A stretch of DNA of 64,000 nt from Microvenator marinus (GTDB taxonomy: Bacteria; Myxococcota_A; Bradymonadia; Bradymonadales; Bradymonadaceae). Positions within the stretch are counted from its first letter, which is position 1, and every line of letters begins with the position of its first letter. Positions 40,030 to 49,393 of the stretch are shown piece after piece. The position numbers and the translations under genes are program-made. The DNA lies in assembly GCF_007993755.1 (NCBI RefSeq), contig NZ_CP042467.1, forward strand, positions 1,264,001-1,328,000, in the 5' to 3' direction. The notes under the pieces are model-generated. The model ran no database searches and had not been told where the DNA came from. It saw only the letters and a list, made by a program, of their open reading frames with translations.

Positions 40030-40811
40030 GCCTCAGTCCTCATGCCACTTAATCCGCGTATCGCGCCGAGGAGTAGAAACCCTATCGCAACCAAAACCAA
40101 CGAGAACGCGACGGCCAGCTCCAAATCGGATTCAAGGGTCATGTAGATCGCAAGCGGCAAGGTTTGGGTGACCCCGGGCATATTTCCAGCGAAGATCAGG
40201 GTAGCCCCAAACTCCCCGAGGGAGCGCGCAAAGGCCAACGAAGCCCCGGCAACCAAGCCCGGAAACGCGAGGGGTATCGCGACTTTGCGAAGCGCCTCTA
40301 TCTCAGTCGCACCAAGCGTTCTGGCCACGATCATCGTGTCTAGATCAACTTTTCGAAACGCGTTCGTTGCGGCCTGAACGTAGAACGGCGCCGAGACCAC
40401 GATTTGCGCCAGCACCACCGCAAAACTCGTAAAAGGGATTGTGATTGATGCACTTTCGAGCCAGCCGCCGAACACCCCATTTCTTCCAAACGCCATGAGC
40501 ATGGCCACACCGACCACAGCCGGCGGAATCACGATCGGAACATCAACCAAGACCCCGACGATTTTGGCCACCTGTCCTCGTTCACGAGACAACCACCACG
40601 CCAGAGGTGTCCCCATCAAGACCACCACCAAAAGGCTGAGTAGCGTGGTCTTGAGACTGATACCCAACGCAGTCAAAAACACAGGATGTTGAATGCTCGA
40701 AAACAAGGCGCTTGGGGAGGAAGAGAGCCCTAGCGAGACGAGAGGGAGGCTCAAGAGCACCACGAAAAGAGTGCCCACCCCACACCAAATCCACTTCGGA
40801 TACTGACTCAT
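40026..40811 (-). CDS. modB: Molybdate ABC transporter permease
   Basis: A 261-residue inner-membrane permease with about six helices. It carries the EAA loop of importers (ARTLGATEIEALRKVAIPLAFPGLVAG) and ModB features VDVPIVIPPAVVGVAML and SLGEFGATLIFAGNMPG. It begins 16 bases after the sensor kinase gene and runs into modC. The matching binding protein gene, modA, is 10 kb away at 50.8 kb. Confidence 0.92.
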   Translation of the reverse strand: MSQYPKWIWCGVGTLFVVLLSLPLVSLGLSSSPSALFSSIQHPVFLTALGISLKTTLLSLLVVVLMGTPLAWWLSRERGQVAKIVGVLVDVPIVIPPAVVGVAMLMAFGRNGVFGGWLESASITIPFTSFAVVLAQIVVSAPFYVQAATNAFRKVDLDTMIVARTLGATEIEALRKVAIPLAFPGLVAGASLAFARSLGEFGATLIFAGNMPGVTQTLPLAIYMTLESDLELAVAFSLVLVAIGFLLLGAIRGLSGMRTEA

Positions 40812-40827
40812 CTGGCTCTGCTCAATC

Positions 40828-42153
40828 CTATGACCAAATGAGCTTTACCACCAACCCCGGACCATTGTCTTGAAGGACCAACTCCGCATCATGAAGTTCA
40901 GCTACTGCACGCACCAAACTCAAACCCAAGCCGGAACCAGGTGTCGTGCGGCTCTCGTCTCGTCGAAAGAACGGCTTGAGTACCTGTTCACGATCTGCCT
41001 CTGGAATTCCAGGCCCCCGGTCAGAGACACTGAGTTCAACGCGTGCACCGACATCCTTAAGTCGAAGCTCCACCGGAGACGCCCCGTGTCTGAGCGCGTT
41101 CTCCAAGAGATTCGCGACAGATTGTGCCACCAAAGTCCGATCTCCTCGAAGCTGCTTCGAGCTCTCCACAGACCACGTAAACTCAAAACCGCTTTCATCA
41201 AAACTCGGCTCGTAAACCTCGGCCAACTTGACGAGTTCTGCCGACAAATCAAAATCTTGGAACGACGACTTACGAGCGCCAGACTCAATCTCTGCAATGC
41301 GCAAGATCGCGTTAAAGACCGCCAGAGACTCGTCCAAATGACGGATTGCCGTCTCCACCCTTTCACGGTCCATCGAGTCCTGCTCCGCTAACTCCTCGAG
41401 TTCGTGCCGAAGCCGAGTCAACGGAGTCCTCAAATCATGAGCTAGATTGCTGCCCACCCGTCGGGTGTTCTCCACAAGGCGCTCAATGCGCTCCAGCATC
41501 TGGTTCATGATCGAAGCCAACGCGTCGAGATCGGCATCTTGCTCATCCCTCTCGAGACGTTCCTTGAACTCACCGCCGCCAACCTTTTCGGCAGTTTCGC
41601 GAAACGCCTCGAGCCTGCTTCGCGAGCGCCTCAGAAGCAAATAGCCGCCCAAAAGACCAAGGAGGACCGTGAGTCCTAATACAACGCCAAATCTTTGCTG
41701 AGTGGCCACACTCAAGCTCTCGATCTCTCCCAGGTCAGCCCCGACCGCAAGCACGTATCCGTCTTGAAGGTCTTCCGACCAAACCAGAATTGAGCCACCG
41801 TCTTTGCCGTAAACATGCGTCCAACCTCGCTCTTCAAGCGGGAGCAACTCGTCGAAAATCACCCTTCCTTCTGGCCCCTGAACGGAGTACCTAAGTCGGT
41901 TTGCCACAGAAACGTCCAGCCGCTCGCGAATATCGTGCCTGAGCTCGACTAGACCTTCGTCCTCGTAGTCCCCTACAAGCTGTTTAACTTCCGCCTCAAC
42001 GCGCTCGCGAAGAGCATTCTCCATGGCGTCCTTAATCGTCTGGTAGGTCAACACACCAAGACCGGCTACCGACCCGACAAAGACCAACAAATAAGTGAGC
42101 GCAAAACGAGCGGCATCGCTTCGAAACACACTAGAGGTTCGTGTCCACCACAT
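40828..42153 (-). CDS. Sensor histidine kinase
   Basis: A 441-residue membrane kinase. Two hydrophobic helices (about 17-37 and 155-175) enclose a periplasmic sensor, followed by a HAMP segment. HisKA shows NLAHDLRTPLTRLRHELEEL with the phospho-His near 241, and the HATPase has NLLENALRHGA, DRGPGIP and GSGLGLSLVRA. It is of the QseC/PmrB type. It overlaps the response regulator by 23 bases and follows a PepSY gene, so the signal may be a metal, acid or cationic peptide. Confidence 0.95.
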   Translation of the reverse strand: MWWTRTSSVFRSDAARFALTYLLVFVGSVAGLGVLTYQTIKDAMENALRERVEAEVKQLVGDYEDEGLVELRHDIRERLDVSVANRLRYSVQGPEGRVIFDELLPLEERGWTHVYGKDGGSILVWSEDLQDGYVLAVGADLGEIESLSVATQQRFGVVLGLTVLLGLLGGYLLLRRSRSRLEAFRETAEKVGGGEFKERLERDEQDADLDALASIMNQMLERIERLVENTRRVGSNLAHDLRTPLTRLRHELEELAEQDSMDRERVETAIRHLDESLAVFNAILRIAEIESGARKSSFQDFDLSAELVKLAEVYEPSFDESGFEFTWSVESSKQLRGDRTLVAQSVANLLENALRHGASPVELRLKDVGARVELSVSDRGPGIPEADREQVLKPFFRRDESRTTPGSGLGLSLVRAVAELHDAELVLQDNGPGLVVKLIWS

Positions 42154-42808
42154 AGCCTGCGCCCCTTACTGTGCGTATATATCCCGGCTCATCGGGCGGA
42201 TCGATTTTGGACCTCAAACGACTGATATGGGTCTCAACCACGCTGGTCTTTGGGTCGAAATGAAAGTCCCAAACGAGTTCAAGGAGCATGGTCTTTGTCA
42301 CGACCTGATCCGCGCGCTCTAGGAGCACTTCAAGGAGCTTGAATTCTGTAGGCTGAAGCGCCACCACCTCACCAGAACGCGTCACAATCCGTTTGAGCCG
42401 ATCTAGCCTGAGGTCCCGTGCGCTGAGCACGGTAGCCTCCGGAACGCCGGGCCCTCGCCTAGCGAGCGCATTGACCCTCGCACTCAGCTCGATGAACGCA
42501 AAAGGCTTGGTAAGATAGTCATCTGCTCCACCTTCAAAGCCGGTTACTCGATCCTCCAACGAGCCGAGCGCGCTCAGGAAGATCACAGGCGTTTGATTTC
42601 CCTGAGAACGCAACGTCTTGACCATATTGAGCCCATCGAGCCTTGGCAACATTCGGTCGACCACCATCACGTCGTATTCTCCGCCACAGGCGAGCATCAT
42701 CCCGTCCAGACCATCGCGAGCGAGGTCCACGTTATGCCCTTCACGCTCGAAGCCCTCCACAATAAAGTCGGCGGTGGGCTTGTCGTCTTCCACTACAAGA
42801 ATCTTCAT
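42131..42808 (-). CDS. OmpR family response regulator
   Basis: A 225-residue two-domain regulator. The receiver has the acidic pair EDD near 7-9, the phospho-Asp in MVVDRMLPRLDG (about 51) and Lys in YLTKPF. The winged-helix output ends in RTVRGAGYVVD. It directly follows the PepSY gene (ATG on the base after the stop) and overlaps the kinase gene, forming one operon. Confidence 0.96.
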   Translation of the reverse strand: MKILVVEDDKPTADFIVEGFEREGHNVDLARDGLDGMMLACGGEYDVMVVDRMLPRLDGLNMVKTLRSQGNQTPVIFLSALGSLEDRVTGFEGGADDYLTKPFAFIELSARVNALARRGPGVPEATVLSARDLRLDRLKRIVTRSGEVVALQPTEFKLLEVLLERADQVVTKTMLLELVWDFHFDPKTSVVETHISRLRSKIDPPDEPGYIRTVRGAGYVVDTNL

Positions 42809-43333
42809 TTAGTCATCATCCTTGTCGATTCTCGAGCTAATCACTTTGCCACTTTCACCGTCGAGCACGATATCCCAGACCTCGTTCTTGGACGTGACAA
42901 CTGAGACCTCGCATGTTGTATCCCAACGGTCGTCGTCGCATTCTGCTTCAAATGCCTTCCCGCCCTTGTGGGCTTGAGCCGTCTCGACAAGCTTTGCGAG
43001 GCCAACCTTGCGTGCCTTTGGAATATCATCGTCGTCATCGTCGCTCTTCACTTCAAGCACTTTGAGCTCTTTCACGCTCACCCAAACTTCCTTGACGCGC
43101 CCCTGGACCTCCAGCTCAATCTCGTATGCCATCTCGAATCGGTCATCATCGATGTCGACTTGAAATGCGCGGCCCGACACATGGTCTTCCGCGAGCTTGA
43201 TGGCCTCCACCATGCTAACCTTGGCACTCTGACCCTGTCGCGCGTCGTCATCATACCCGTCCGCGAAGGCGGCCACCGAGAACAATAGGGCACCAGAAGC
43301 CAACGCAACACCAATCAAATCTTGAGCTTTCAT
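42809..43333 (-). CDS. Secreted protein with two PepSY domains
   Basis: A 174-residue periplasmic protein starting at 43333 behind GAGAGGAAG. A signal peptide (LIGVALASGALLFSVAAFA) is cut near residue 24. Two PepSY repeats follow (SMVEAIKLAEDHVSGRAFQVDI; AKLVETAQAHKGGKAFEAEC), each about 65 residues, with very acidic loops (DDDDDD) that could bind metal ions. PepSY genes upstream of such two-component pairs probably modulate the sensor and are themselves induced. A second Cys pair is present in the last repeat. Confidence 0.9.
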   Translation of the reverse strand: MKAQDLIGVALASGALLFSVAAFADGYDDDARQGQSAKVSMVEAIKLAEDHVSGRAFQVDIDDDRFEMAYEIELEVQGRVKEVWVSVKELKVLEVKSDDDDDDIPKARKVGLAKLVETAQAHKGGKAFEAECDDDRWDTTCEVSVVTSKNEVWDIVLDGESGKVISSRIDKDDD

Positions 43334-43418
43334 ATCTTCCTCTCTACAAATCACGAGCCCCAATTTGGCTCGGTTTGCAAGATAGAGGATGCAAGCTTAC
43401 CTGACTTTGTCCCCAAGA

Positions 43419-43432
43419 TTACACTTTTGTAA
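43419..43432. promoter_or_regulatory. Inverted repeat upstream of the PepSY operon
   Basis: TTACA-CTTT-TGTAA is a perfect 5+5 inverted repeat located about 86 bases before the PepSY start. It could be the operator of the response regulator. A second stem, CGAGCC (43354-43359) with GGCTCG (43367-43372), lies nearer the start and would sit in the leader RNA. Confidence 0.35.
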
Positions 43433-43451
43433 GACAAACGGAGCGGCGCTC

Positions 43452-44399
43452 TCAGCCTTTACGCGCTTTGATGACTTCATTCCAACGAATAGACATCATA
43501 AGCAGCTTGTATGGAGAGCCGTTCAACTTCGTTCCACCACTCATCACTAACCGATCAGTGCCATCCGTCGATATCAGAGCTTCCATATAGCCTTCGAGCG
43601 GAACGGGTTCACATTCCCACGAGGCTCCGTGGTCATCCCCATACACGATATAGAAATCTTTCGTTTCAGGGTCCGCCCATAGTCCACAGGGATAAAAAGT
43701 GTCGAAGAAATCAAACCCGAATAGGTTCGAGTAGAAACTCGGAGCATCCACTTTTCGTTTTCCAAGCTTGACCTTTCTTCCAACCACATCCTTCGGATTG
43801 GCCCCTAAGTGCCAGTCCGAAAAGAAGATAGTTTCGACATCTGGAATACACACCAATCCAAGGTTGAAATTGTTATCTGGAGCTTTGACATCACGCCAAA
43901 ACTCACTCGAGAACTCACCTGTTTGAGTCCAATCTAGGCCTTCCATTGGAGGCACATCCATTCGGTAAGTCCAAAACCACTGAAGTCCATTCAGCTCTGC
44001 AAAGAGATTGCGTGCGGCCTCAGGCACTTCGAACCCAACTCGCTTCTCGATTCTCGCGATAACCGCGTCTGAGACAGGGTCCCCCATCTTAAACACGTGG
44101 TCCACATAGTAGTCTGGGCGTTGAGAAACAAAATGTTCAATACGCTCACGGTATCCCTTTAAGGGGGGCCCAATCACGTCTCTAGCTTCGTCTTCGGTTA
44201 TTACCGGAACTCCTAGAGTCTTCGCTTTTTCAGCCTTCTTGCCTTCAGGTTTAGTCGTGAAAAATGCCACCGTTTTCTTGTTGGGCGACGGCGCGATCGT
44301 CCACTGCGTTCTCGCCTTCACCAGCAAAGGCAACAAACCTCCTGGGAAGCCCTTCAGGGTTCCCTCAATTGCAACAGTTTCTCCAAAATTTAACCGCAT
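43452..44399 (-). CDS. BRCT domain fused to an SMI1/KNR4-like domain
   Basis: A 315-residue soluble protein starting at the ATG at 44399 behind GGGAG; a longer frame from 44435 lacks a ribosome site. Residues ~5-80 look like a BRCT module of the DNA-ligase type (ETVAIEGTLKGFP at the start and AEKAKTLGVPVITEDEA at the end). Residues ~110-260 have the SMI1/KNR4 pattern (ARIEKRVGFEVPEAARNLFA; LNGLQWFW), a fold common among toxin immunity proteins. No toxin gene is next to it. A regulatory or immunity role is inference, and the BRCT call is moderate. Confidence 0.65.
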   Translation of the reverse strand: MRLNFGETVAIEGTLKGFPGGLLPLLVKARTQWTIAPSPNKKTVAFFTTKPEGKKAEKAKTLGVPVITEDEARDVIGPPLKGYRERIEHFVSQRPDYYVDHVFKMGDPVSDAVIARIEKRVGFEVPEAARNLFAELNGLQWFWTYRMDVPPMEGLDWTQTGEFSSEFWRDVKAPDNNFNLGLVCIPDVETIFFSDWHLGANPKDVVGRKVKLGKRKVDAPSFYSNLFGFDFFDTFYPCGLWADPETKDFYIVYGDDHGASWECEPVPLEGYMEALISTDGTDRLVMSGGTKLNGSPYKLLMMSIRWNEVIKARKG

Positions 44400-44493
44400 T
44401 ATTCTCCCTTTTTCTCGTTGGTCCTCACCGTTCATAAGGTAGGCGCGCCCAAGGCTTCAAGGGAAAACTGACGTCTGAAACTCGTTCGTTCTC

Positions 44494-45396
44494 TCACAAT
44501 TCGCGGTAATCCTTGACGGCGAAAGTGTCGCACTGACGCGGGTCACCAGAGTCAAAACCTCGTTTAAACCAGTAGATACGCTGTTTGCTCGACCCGTGTG
44601 AAAACTTGGATTCGTCCGTGTGACCAAGCGCGTCGTCACCGATAGAATGCGCGGCGTTGGTCGCCTCACTGAGATCTTCATCAGTGATTTTCAAGTCCTT
44701 TTGCGCACTATGGCCCCAGACACCGGCGAGGCAATCGGCCTGAAGTTCAACGCGCACAGAGACCTGATTCTTGGTCTCGCCTTTCACCTGAAGCCGACTC
44801 GATCCGATGAGGTTTTGCACGTGATGGCCAACCTCGTGCGCGATCACGTAAGCCTGCGCAAAATCGCCCGGCGCCTTGAGACGTTGTGCGAGCGTGTCGT
44901 AAAAACTTGGATCTATGTAGAGCTTCTTGTCGGCTGGACAATAGAATGGTCCGACGGCCGACGTTGCGCTCCCGCATCCACCAGTATTTACGCCGCCAGA
45001 AAACACAACCAGCGTGGGCATTTGATACGAACCAGGCTTTGAGCCGTAATCAGGTAGGTCACCAACCTGGAACTTCTTGACCCAAGTATCCTCGGTAGAG
45101 GCAAGAATGGCTCGTGAGAAATCACAGGCTGCAGCGTTCTTTTCCGAAGCATCACAGACCTGACCAGCACCAGAAGTACTCGTCGTGGTGCCGCCAACAA
45201 GCGACTGCTTAACGCTATCGGGTGCAAGAAAATACACGCCGCCAAGCGCCACGCCGGCTACGAGTACACCTTTGAACCCAAATTTCCGAAACGCAAACCC
45301 CAAGAGCTGCACTCCCATGCCTGAGCCGCCGCCTCGCCCGCTTCCAGAACCACGGTCTTCAAAATTATCTGACCGCCTTTTTCCACCAATATCCAT
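44494..45396 (-). CDS. YpfJ/KPN_02809 family zinc metallopeptidase
   Basis: A 300-residue protein starting at the ATG at 45396 behind GGGAGG. A short basic, Gly/Ser-rich N-terminus (RGSGSGRGGGSGMG) is followed by one hydrophobic helix (FKGVLVAGVALGGVYFLA), so it is a membrane-anchored periplasmic peptidase. The zinc site is HEVGHHVQNLIG near 186-197, with a further Glu (ELQADCLAGVWG). Such proteins are putative metalloproteases of unknown substrate. It is divergent from the MBL-fold gene. Confidence 0.93.
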   Translation of the reverse strand: MDIGGKRRSDNFEDRGSGSGRGGGSGMGVQLLGFAFRKFGFKGVLVAGVALGGVYFLAPDSVKQSLVGGTTTSTSGAGQVCDASEKNAAACDFSRAILASTEDTWVKKFQVGDLPDYGSKPGSYQMPTLVVFSGGVNTGGCGSATSAVGPFYCPADKKLYIDPSFYDTLAQRLKAPGDFAQAYVIAHEVGHHVQNLIGSSRLQVKGETKNQVSVRVELQADCLAGVWGHSAQKDLKITDEDLSEATNAAHSIGDDALGHTDESKFSHGSSKQRIYWFKRGFDSGDPRQCDTFAVKDYREL

Positions 45397-45531
45397 GCAG
45401 ACCTCCCTGCCAAAACATCGCCCAAGTCGCGACTCTGCGGAGACGGTATCCCCCCACACAAAGATTGTCACGCTGCGCGGAAACCCATCGCAGAAGTCGA
45501 CATCAAAACCCCTGCACCAATAACGGAGTTG

Positions 45532-46731
45532 ATGTTGAAGGCAAAAACGACCAAATGGCGAGTCCTCCGCCGTATTCTATTCGCCCTGATTGGGCTTGCG
45601 ATCGTCGTCGTTGGCCTCGGAATCCTTGCGGCCTGGGTTCCTATGGGCACTGCGCCGAGCGGCGAATTCAAAGCGCGAGTAACAGCTTCCTCAAACTACG
45701 AAGATGGCGGCTTCGTGAACAAACAGCCCATGTGGAACGACTACACGGGCTGGATAACTTCCCTCGGCGACGTCAGCGATCATCTGGAACCCGAGTCCCC
45801 AATTCCCGTCTTCGATCGCACGGCGGAAGTCCTAAGTCAGCCGCCCCAAAGTTTGCGTGTCACCTGGCTTGGCCACTCGACGATGCTCTTTGAAATGGAC
45901 GGCATAAGAGTCCTCACAGATCCAATCTGGGGTGAAAGCCCCTTTCCCATCACGTGGCTCGGCCCGCAGCGTTGGTACGCCCCACCCATTTCGCTGGAGG
46001 AGCTGGGAAGCGTAGATGCCGTTCTTATCTCTCACGACCACTATGACCACCTCGACCACCCGACCATCGTTGCGATGGCCTCTTGGGACACCAAATTCAT
46101 CACGCCACTCGGTGTGGGAGCTCATCTCGCGTATTGGGGCGTGCCCACCGAGAAAATCGTAGAACTCGACTGGTGGGAAGAGACCAAGGTTGGAAGTCTG
46201 CGGGTCGTCGCGACACCCTCGCGGCACGCTTCGGGCCGACACGTTCTCGACCAAAATCGCACGTTGTGGGCGAGCTATGCCATCATTGGTCAGAAACATC
46301 GTCTCATGTTTTCGGGTGACACGGGCTACTTCGACGACATGAAGACCATTGGGGACAAGTACGGGCCATTCGACCTCGTCATGATCGAGGTTGGAGCCTA
46401 TCATAAAACCTGGCCGGACTGGCATATCGGCCCCGAACAAGCCATCGAGGCCCACCGAATCATGCGCGGAAAACTCTTCCTGCCGATTCACTGGGGCCTC
46501 TTCAACCTCGCCCTCCATGGGTGGACGGAGCCTGCTGAACGAACGCTAGCCGCCGCGCAAAAGGCAGCCGTACCCGTTGTCATGCCAATCCCGGGTGAGC
46601 CCTTCGAACTCTCGAATACCCCAAAACTCAGAAAATGGTGGCCAGAGGTACCGTGGCAGTCGGCGGACGAACATCCCATCGTCTCAACGAAGGATGGAAC
46701 TCCGGAAAACCGCTACAAGTGGGAACACTAG
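45532..46731 (+). CDS. MBL-fold metallohydrolase, NAPE-PLD/RomA-like
   Basis: A 399-residue protein with an N-terminal membrane helix ([20 protein letters not shown]), then a metallo-beta-lactamase fold. The zinc motif is [12 protein letters not shown] (HxHxDH), preceded by [15 protein letters not shown] and LTDPIWGE, as in the UlaG/NAPE-PLD group. Further His residues are in GDTGYFDDM and [15 protein letters not shown]. Relatives cleave N-acyl phospholipids or act in lipid A changes (RomA). The ATG at 45532 has GGAG three bases before it, so a TTG one codon later is also possible. Confidence 0.85.
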   Translation: MLKAKTTKWRVLRRILFALIGLAIVVVGLGILAAWVPMGTAPSGEFKARVTASSNYEDGGFVNKQPMWNDYTGWITSLGDVSDHLEPESPIPVFDRTAEVLSQPPQSLRVTWLGHSTMLFEMDGIRVLTDPIWGESPFPITWLGPQRWYAPPISLEELGSVDAVLISHDHYDHLDHPTIVAMASWDTKFITPLGVGAHLAYWGVPTEKIVELDWWEETKVGSLRVVATPSRHASGRHVLDQNRTLWASYAIIGQKHRLMFSGDTGYFDDMKTIGDKYGPFDLVMIEVGAYHKTWPDWHIGPEQAIEAHRIMRGKLFLPIHWGLFNLALHGWTEPAERTLAAAQKAAVPVVMPIPGEPFELSNTPKLRKWWPEVPWQSADEHPIVSTKDGTPENRYKWEH

Positions 46732-47441
46732 ATTTCCTTGCCTATTTGATGTTTGGGATTCTCCGGATCTAACAATTCTTTGTTGAGAGCTTCACGCCGC
46801 TCGCTATAGCGATCCACCAAAAAGTCCTTCATATCGCGAGTTAAAATCGTGAACTTGTAGAGCTCTTCCATGACGTCGACCACGCGGTCTCGGTAGGCGG
46901 AGTCCTTCATGCGTCCATCCTCATGAAACTCTTGATAAGCCTTCGGCACCGAGGATTGGTTGGGAATCGTCAGCATTCGCATCCAGCGCCCGAGCACTCG
47001 CAGTGTGTTCACCACATTAAAAGACTGCGACCCGCCACTGACCTGCATCACCGCCAGAGTCCTTCCCTGCGTAGGCCTCACGGCGCCAATTGAAAGCGGA
47101 ATCCAATCGATTTGATTCTTGAATACGCCGGTGATGGTTCCGTGCATCTCCGGACACGACCAAACTTGCCCTTCGGACCACTGCGAAAGCTCCCGCAATT
47201 CCTGGACTTTCGGGTGGTCCTCAAGGCCAGGCCCTTTCACTGGAAGGCCTTCCGGGTTGAAAAAGCGCACATCACACCCAAGCCCTTCTAAGATTCGCCC
47301 CGCTTCCTCAGCGAGCAGGCGGCTATAGGCGCGCTCCCGCAACGAACCGTAGAGCACTAAAATCTTTGGAGGATCCGCGCGCAGTTGAATCTCTGGGAAA
47401 GTCGGCTTTTTCAAGATCGGCGCCATTGTGTCTTCACTCAT
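46728..47441 (-). CDS. arsH: Organoarsenical oxidase / NADPH-dependent FMN reductase ArsH
   Basis: A 237-residue flavodoxin-like protein. It has the FMN loop [20 protein letters not shown] near 32-51 and [20 protein letters not shown], which are ArsH hallmarks. ArsH oxidises trivalent organoarsenicals and detoxifies reactive oxygen. It is the last gene of the arsenic operon and overlaps arsC by four bases. The stop overlaps the convergent MBL gene. Confidence 0.95.
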   Translation of the reverse strand: MSEDTMAPILKKPTFPEIQLRADPPKILVLYGSLRERAYSRLLAEEAGRILEGLGCDVRFFNPEGLPVKGPGLEDHPKVQELRELSQWSEGQVWSCPEMHGTITGVFKNQIDWIPLSIGAVRPTQGRTLAVMQVSGGSQSFNVVNTLRVLGRWMRMLTIPNQSSVPKAYQEFHEDGRMKDSAYRDRVVDVMEELYKFTILTRDMKDFLVDRYSERREALNKELLDPENPKHQIGKEI

Positions 47442-47875
47442 TTCGAATCCTCATCTCGTGTACTCACCAACTCTCGAAGGCGGGACGCAATCTCGTCGCG
47501 CGCCACTCGGAAATGCTCCAAACGCTCCTCGTCGCTCAATTCTTCATGCTTTCTGTCCGGATCACTCAGAGGCCAGTGAAGCCGTGGGGCGCTCGATAAG
47601 AACACCGGGCAAACCTCTTCGGCACAGAGTGTAATCACAAGGTCCACACCTTCAGGGTCAATGCTCCGGACGGATTTTGAGCGCTGTTTTGTGATATCAA
47701 TCCCCAGCTCCGCCATAGCTTTGATCGCATAGGGATTGACCCTCGAGGGTGCTGAGCCCGCCGACTGGACCTCGACTTCTGGCCCAAAAATATGCCGAGC
47801 AAGTCCTTCGGCCATCTGAGAGCGCGCCGAATTCGCCACGCAGAGAAAAAGTACTGACCTAAATTCTTCCATCAT
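47438..47875 (-). CDS. arsC: Arsenate reductase, thioredoxin-coupled (LMW-PTP type)
   Basis: A 145-residue enzyme that reduces arsenate to arsenite. The start is the ATG at 47875 behind AGGAAGAGG; the frame runs upstream into acr3. The P-loop is CVANSARS (Cys12), and the second and third redox Cys are in [11 protein letters not shown], as in the thioredoxin-linked family. Within the operon it follows acr3 by 11 bases. Confidence 0.95.
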   Translation of the reverse strand: MMEEFRSVLFLCVANSARSQMAEGLARHIFGPEVEVQSAGSAPSRVNPYAIKAMAELGIDITKQRSKSVRSIDPEGVDLVITLCAEEVCPVFLSSAPRLHWPLSDPDRKHEELSDEERLEHFRVARDEIASRLRELVSTRDEDSK

Positions 47876-47886
47876 TTCACCTCTTC

Positions 47887-48915
47887 CTAAGCTGTTTTTG
47901 GGAACCAACCCTGAGTGCGATTCGCCAGAGCCACTAGAGACAACATCACGGGAACTTCGATAAGAACTCCGACTACGGTCGCCAAAGCGGCTCCGGATGA
48001 AAGACCGAAGAGACTAATCGCTACCGCCACCGCAAGTTCAAAGAAGTTCGACGTGCCGATCATTGCCGCCGGCGCAGCCACTTCGAAGGGGAGTTTGAGT
48101 ACCCTCGCCATACCGTATGCCACCGCGAAAATCCCGTAACTTTGGATGGTCAATGGAATCGCGATCAATAGCACTCGGCCTGGCTGAGCGATGATCGTTT
48201 CGGCCTGAAACCCAAAGAGCAACACCACCGTCAGAAGTAGGCCGAGGATCGAAGTTGGCTTGAGACGCTCCGCCAACTTTTCGATGGCATTTGGCCCCTT
48301 GGACTTGAGCGCCCTGTGCGTCAACATTCCTGCACCAAGCGGCACTACCACAAAGACCAACACGGACGTCACGAGCGTCTCCCAAGGCACGCTGAGGTCG
48401 GTCACCCCAAGAAGTAAAGCCGTAATAGGGGCAAAGGCGAAGACGAGAATCAGATCGTTCACCGAGACTTGAACCAAGGTGTAATTCGCATCCCCATTGG
48501 TCAAATTGCTCCACACAAAAACCATCGCCGTACACGGCGCAACACCCAAGAGAATCATGCCCGCGATATATTGTTGCGCGTCCTCCACAGGAACGAGTCC
48601 CGCAAACACATGTTCAAAGAAGAGAATCCCAAGAGCGGCCATCGAAAAGGGTTTGATCAGCCAGTTAACCACTAAGGTTAGTGCGAGCCCCTTAGGACGT
48701 TTGCCAACGTCTTTGAGGCACGAAGGCTCAACCTTGAGCATCATCGGGTAGACCATCAACCAAATCAGCACTGCCACAATAAGATTCACTCGAGCCCACT
48801 CAAGGCTCGCGACCATCTCAAATGCTGCCGGAAAGAGCATGCCAAGCCCTACTCCGGCGGCTATCGCTAAGGCCACCCACAACGACAAGAATTTCTCAAA
48901 AATACCCATAACCAT
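47887..48915 (-). CDS. acr3: Arsenite efflux transporter ACR3
   Basis: A 342-residue inner-membrane carrier with ten helices of the bile/arsenite/riboflavin (BART) superfamily that exports arsenite. The family Cys is in [20 protein letters not shown], and the catalytic Glu in the tenth-helix region [12 protein letters not shown]. It begins 54 bases after arsR, behind a copy of the ArsR operator. A GTTATG at the start gives two ATG options two codons apart. Confidence 0.96.
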   Translation of the reverse strand: MVMGIFEKFLSLWVALAIAAGVGLGMLFPAAFEMVASLEWARVNLIVAVLIWLMVYPMMLKVEPSCLKDVGKRPKGLALTLVVNWLIKPFSMAALGILFFEHVFAGLVPVEDAQQYIAGMILLGVAPCTAMVFVWSNLTNGDANYTLVQVSVNDLILVFAFAPITALLLGVTDLSVPWETLVTSVLVFVVVPLGAGMLTHRALKSKGPNAIEKLAERLKPTSILGLLLTVVLLFGFQAETIIAQPGRVLLIAIPLTIQSYGIFAVAYGMARVLKLPFEVAAPAAMIGTSNFFELAVAVAISLFGLSSGAALATVVGVLIEVPVMLSLVALANRTQGWFPKTA

Positions 48916-48927
48916 TAAACCCTACGT

Positions 48928-48947
48928 CAATCGCCGATAAGCGATTG
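48928..48947. promoter_or_regulatory. Second ArsR operator, before acr3
   Basis: CAATCGC and GCGATTG form a 7+7 inverted repeat with a six-base centre. It shares AATCG-N8-CGATT with the repeat upstream of arsR, so ArsR probably binds here too, giving separate control of the efflux gene. Confidence 0.6.
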
Positions 48948-48969
48948 ATTGCACAAAAAATGAGGAACT

Positions 48970-49308
48970 CTAGAGTTGTTCAACAAGGGCCTTAAACAAG
49001 GCGACGACTCCAGGCTCCACGCAATAGCAGACCCGGGGGCCGTCCACGTCTCCACGAATCAGACCGGCTTGTTTCATCTGTTTCAAATGTTGAGATATCG
49101 TAGATTGAGCCAGTGGAATCTCATCCACAATATCCCCAACGATGCAGCCTTCTCTTCTTACCAGGAGCCGCAAAATTGCCACACGTGCTGGATGAGCAAG
49201 TGCTTTGGAGAGTTCCGCTAGTTTCGCGTTCGCTTCCAACTCATCGACGGGGACCGAAGGTGTCGGCTCTGCCGGAGGACAACAGGACGTCTCGATTTTC
49301 TTAGCCAT
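48970..49308 (-). CDS. arsR: ArsR family arsenic-responsive repressor
   Basis: A 112-residue winged-helix repressor: [19 protein letters not shown] and the [22 protein letters not shown]. Possible metal sites are Cys9-Cys10 at the N-terminus, Cys55 in EGCIVGD and Cys94/Cys96 in RVCYCV. Cys9, Cys10 and Cys55 resemble the three-Cys arrangement known from Corynebacterium ArsR (Cys15, 16, 55), rather than the CVC motif of the E. coli type. It heads the operon arsR-acr3-arsC-arsH. Confidence 0.95.
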   Translation of the reverse strand: MAKKIETSCCPPAEPTPSVPVDELEANAKLAELSKALAHPARVAILRLLVRREGCIVGDIVDEIPLAQSTISQHLKQMKQAGLIRGDVDGPRVCYCVEPGVVALFKALVEQL

Positions 49309-49329
49309 GATTCAACCCACAAAATCGTC

Positions 49330-49347
49330 AATCGTAGCTATACGATT
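49330..49347. promoter_or_regulatory. ArsR operator upstream of arsR
   Basis: AATCGTA and TACGATT form a perfect 7+7 inverted repeat around a 4-base centre, 21 bases before the arsR start. The halves match the repeat before acr3. It probably represses the whole operon until arsenite is present. Confidence 0.65.
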
Positions 49348-49393
49348 TAATTTCACAGTGTCAAGCCAAAGCGGTATCGCTTAAGTTCAATCC

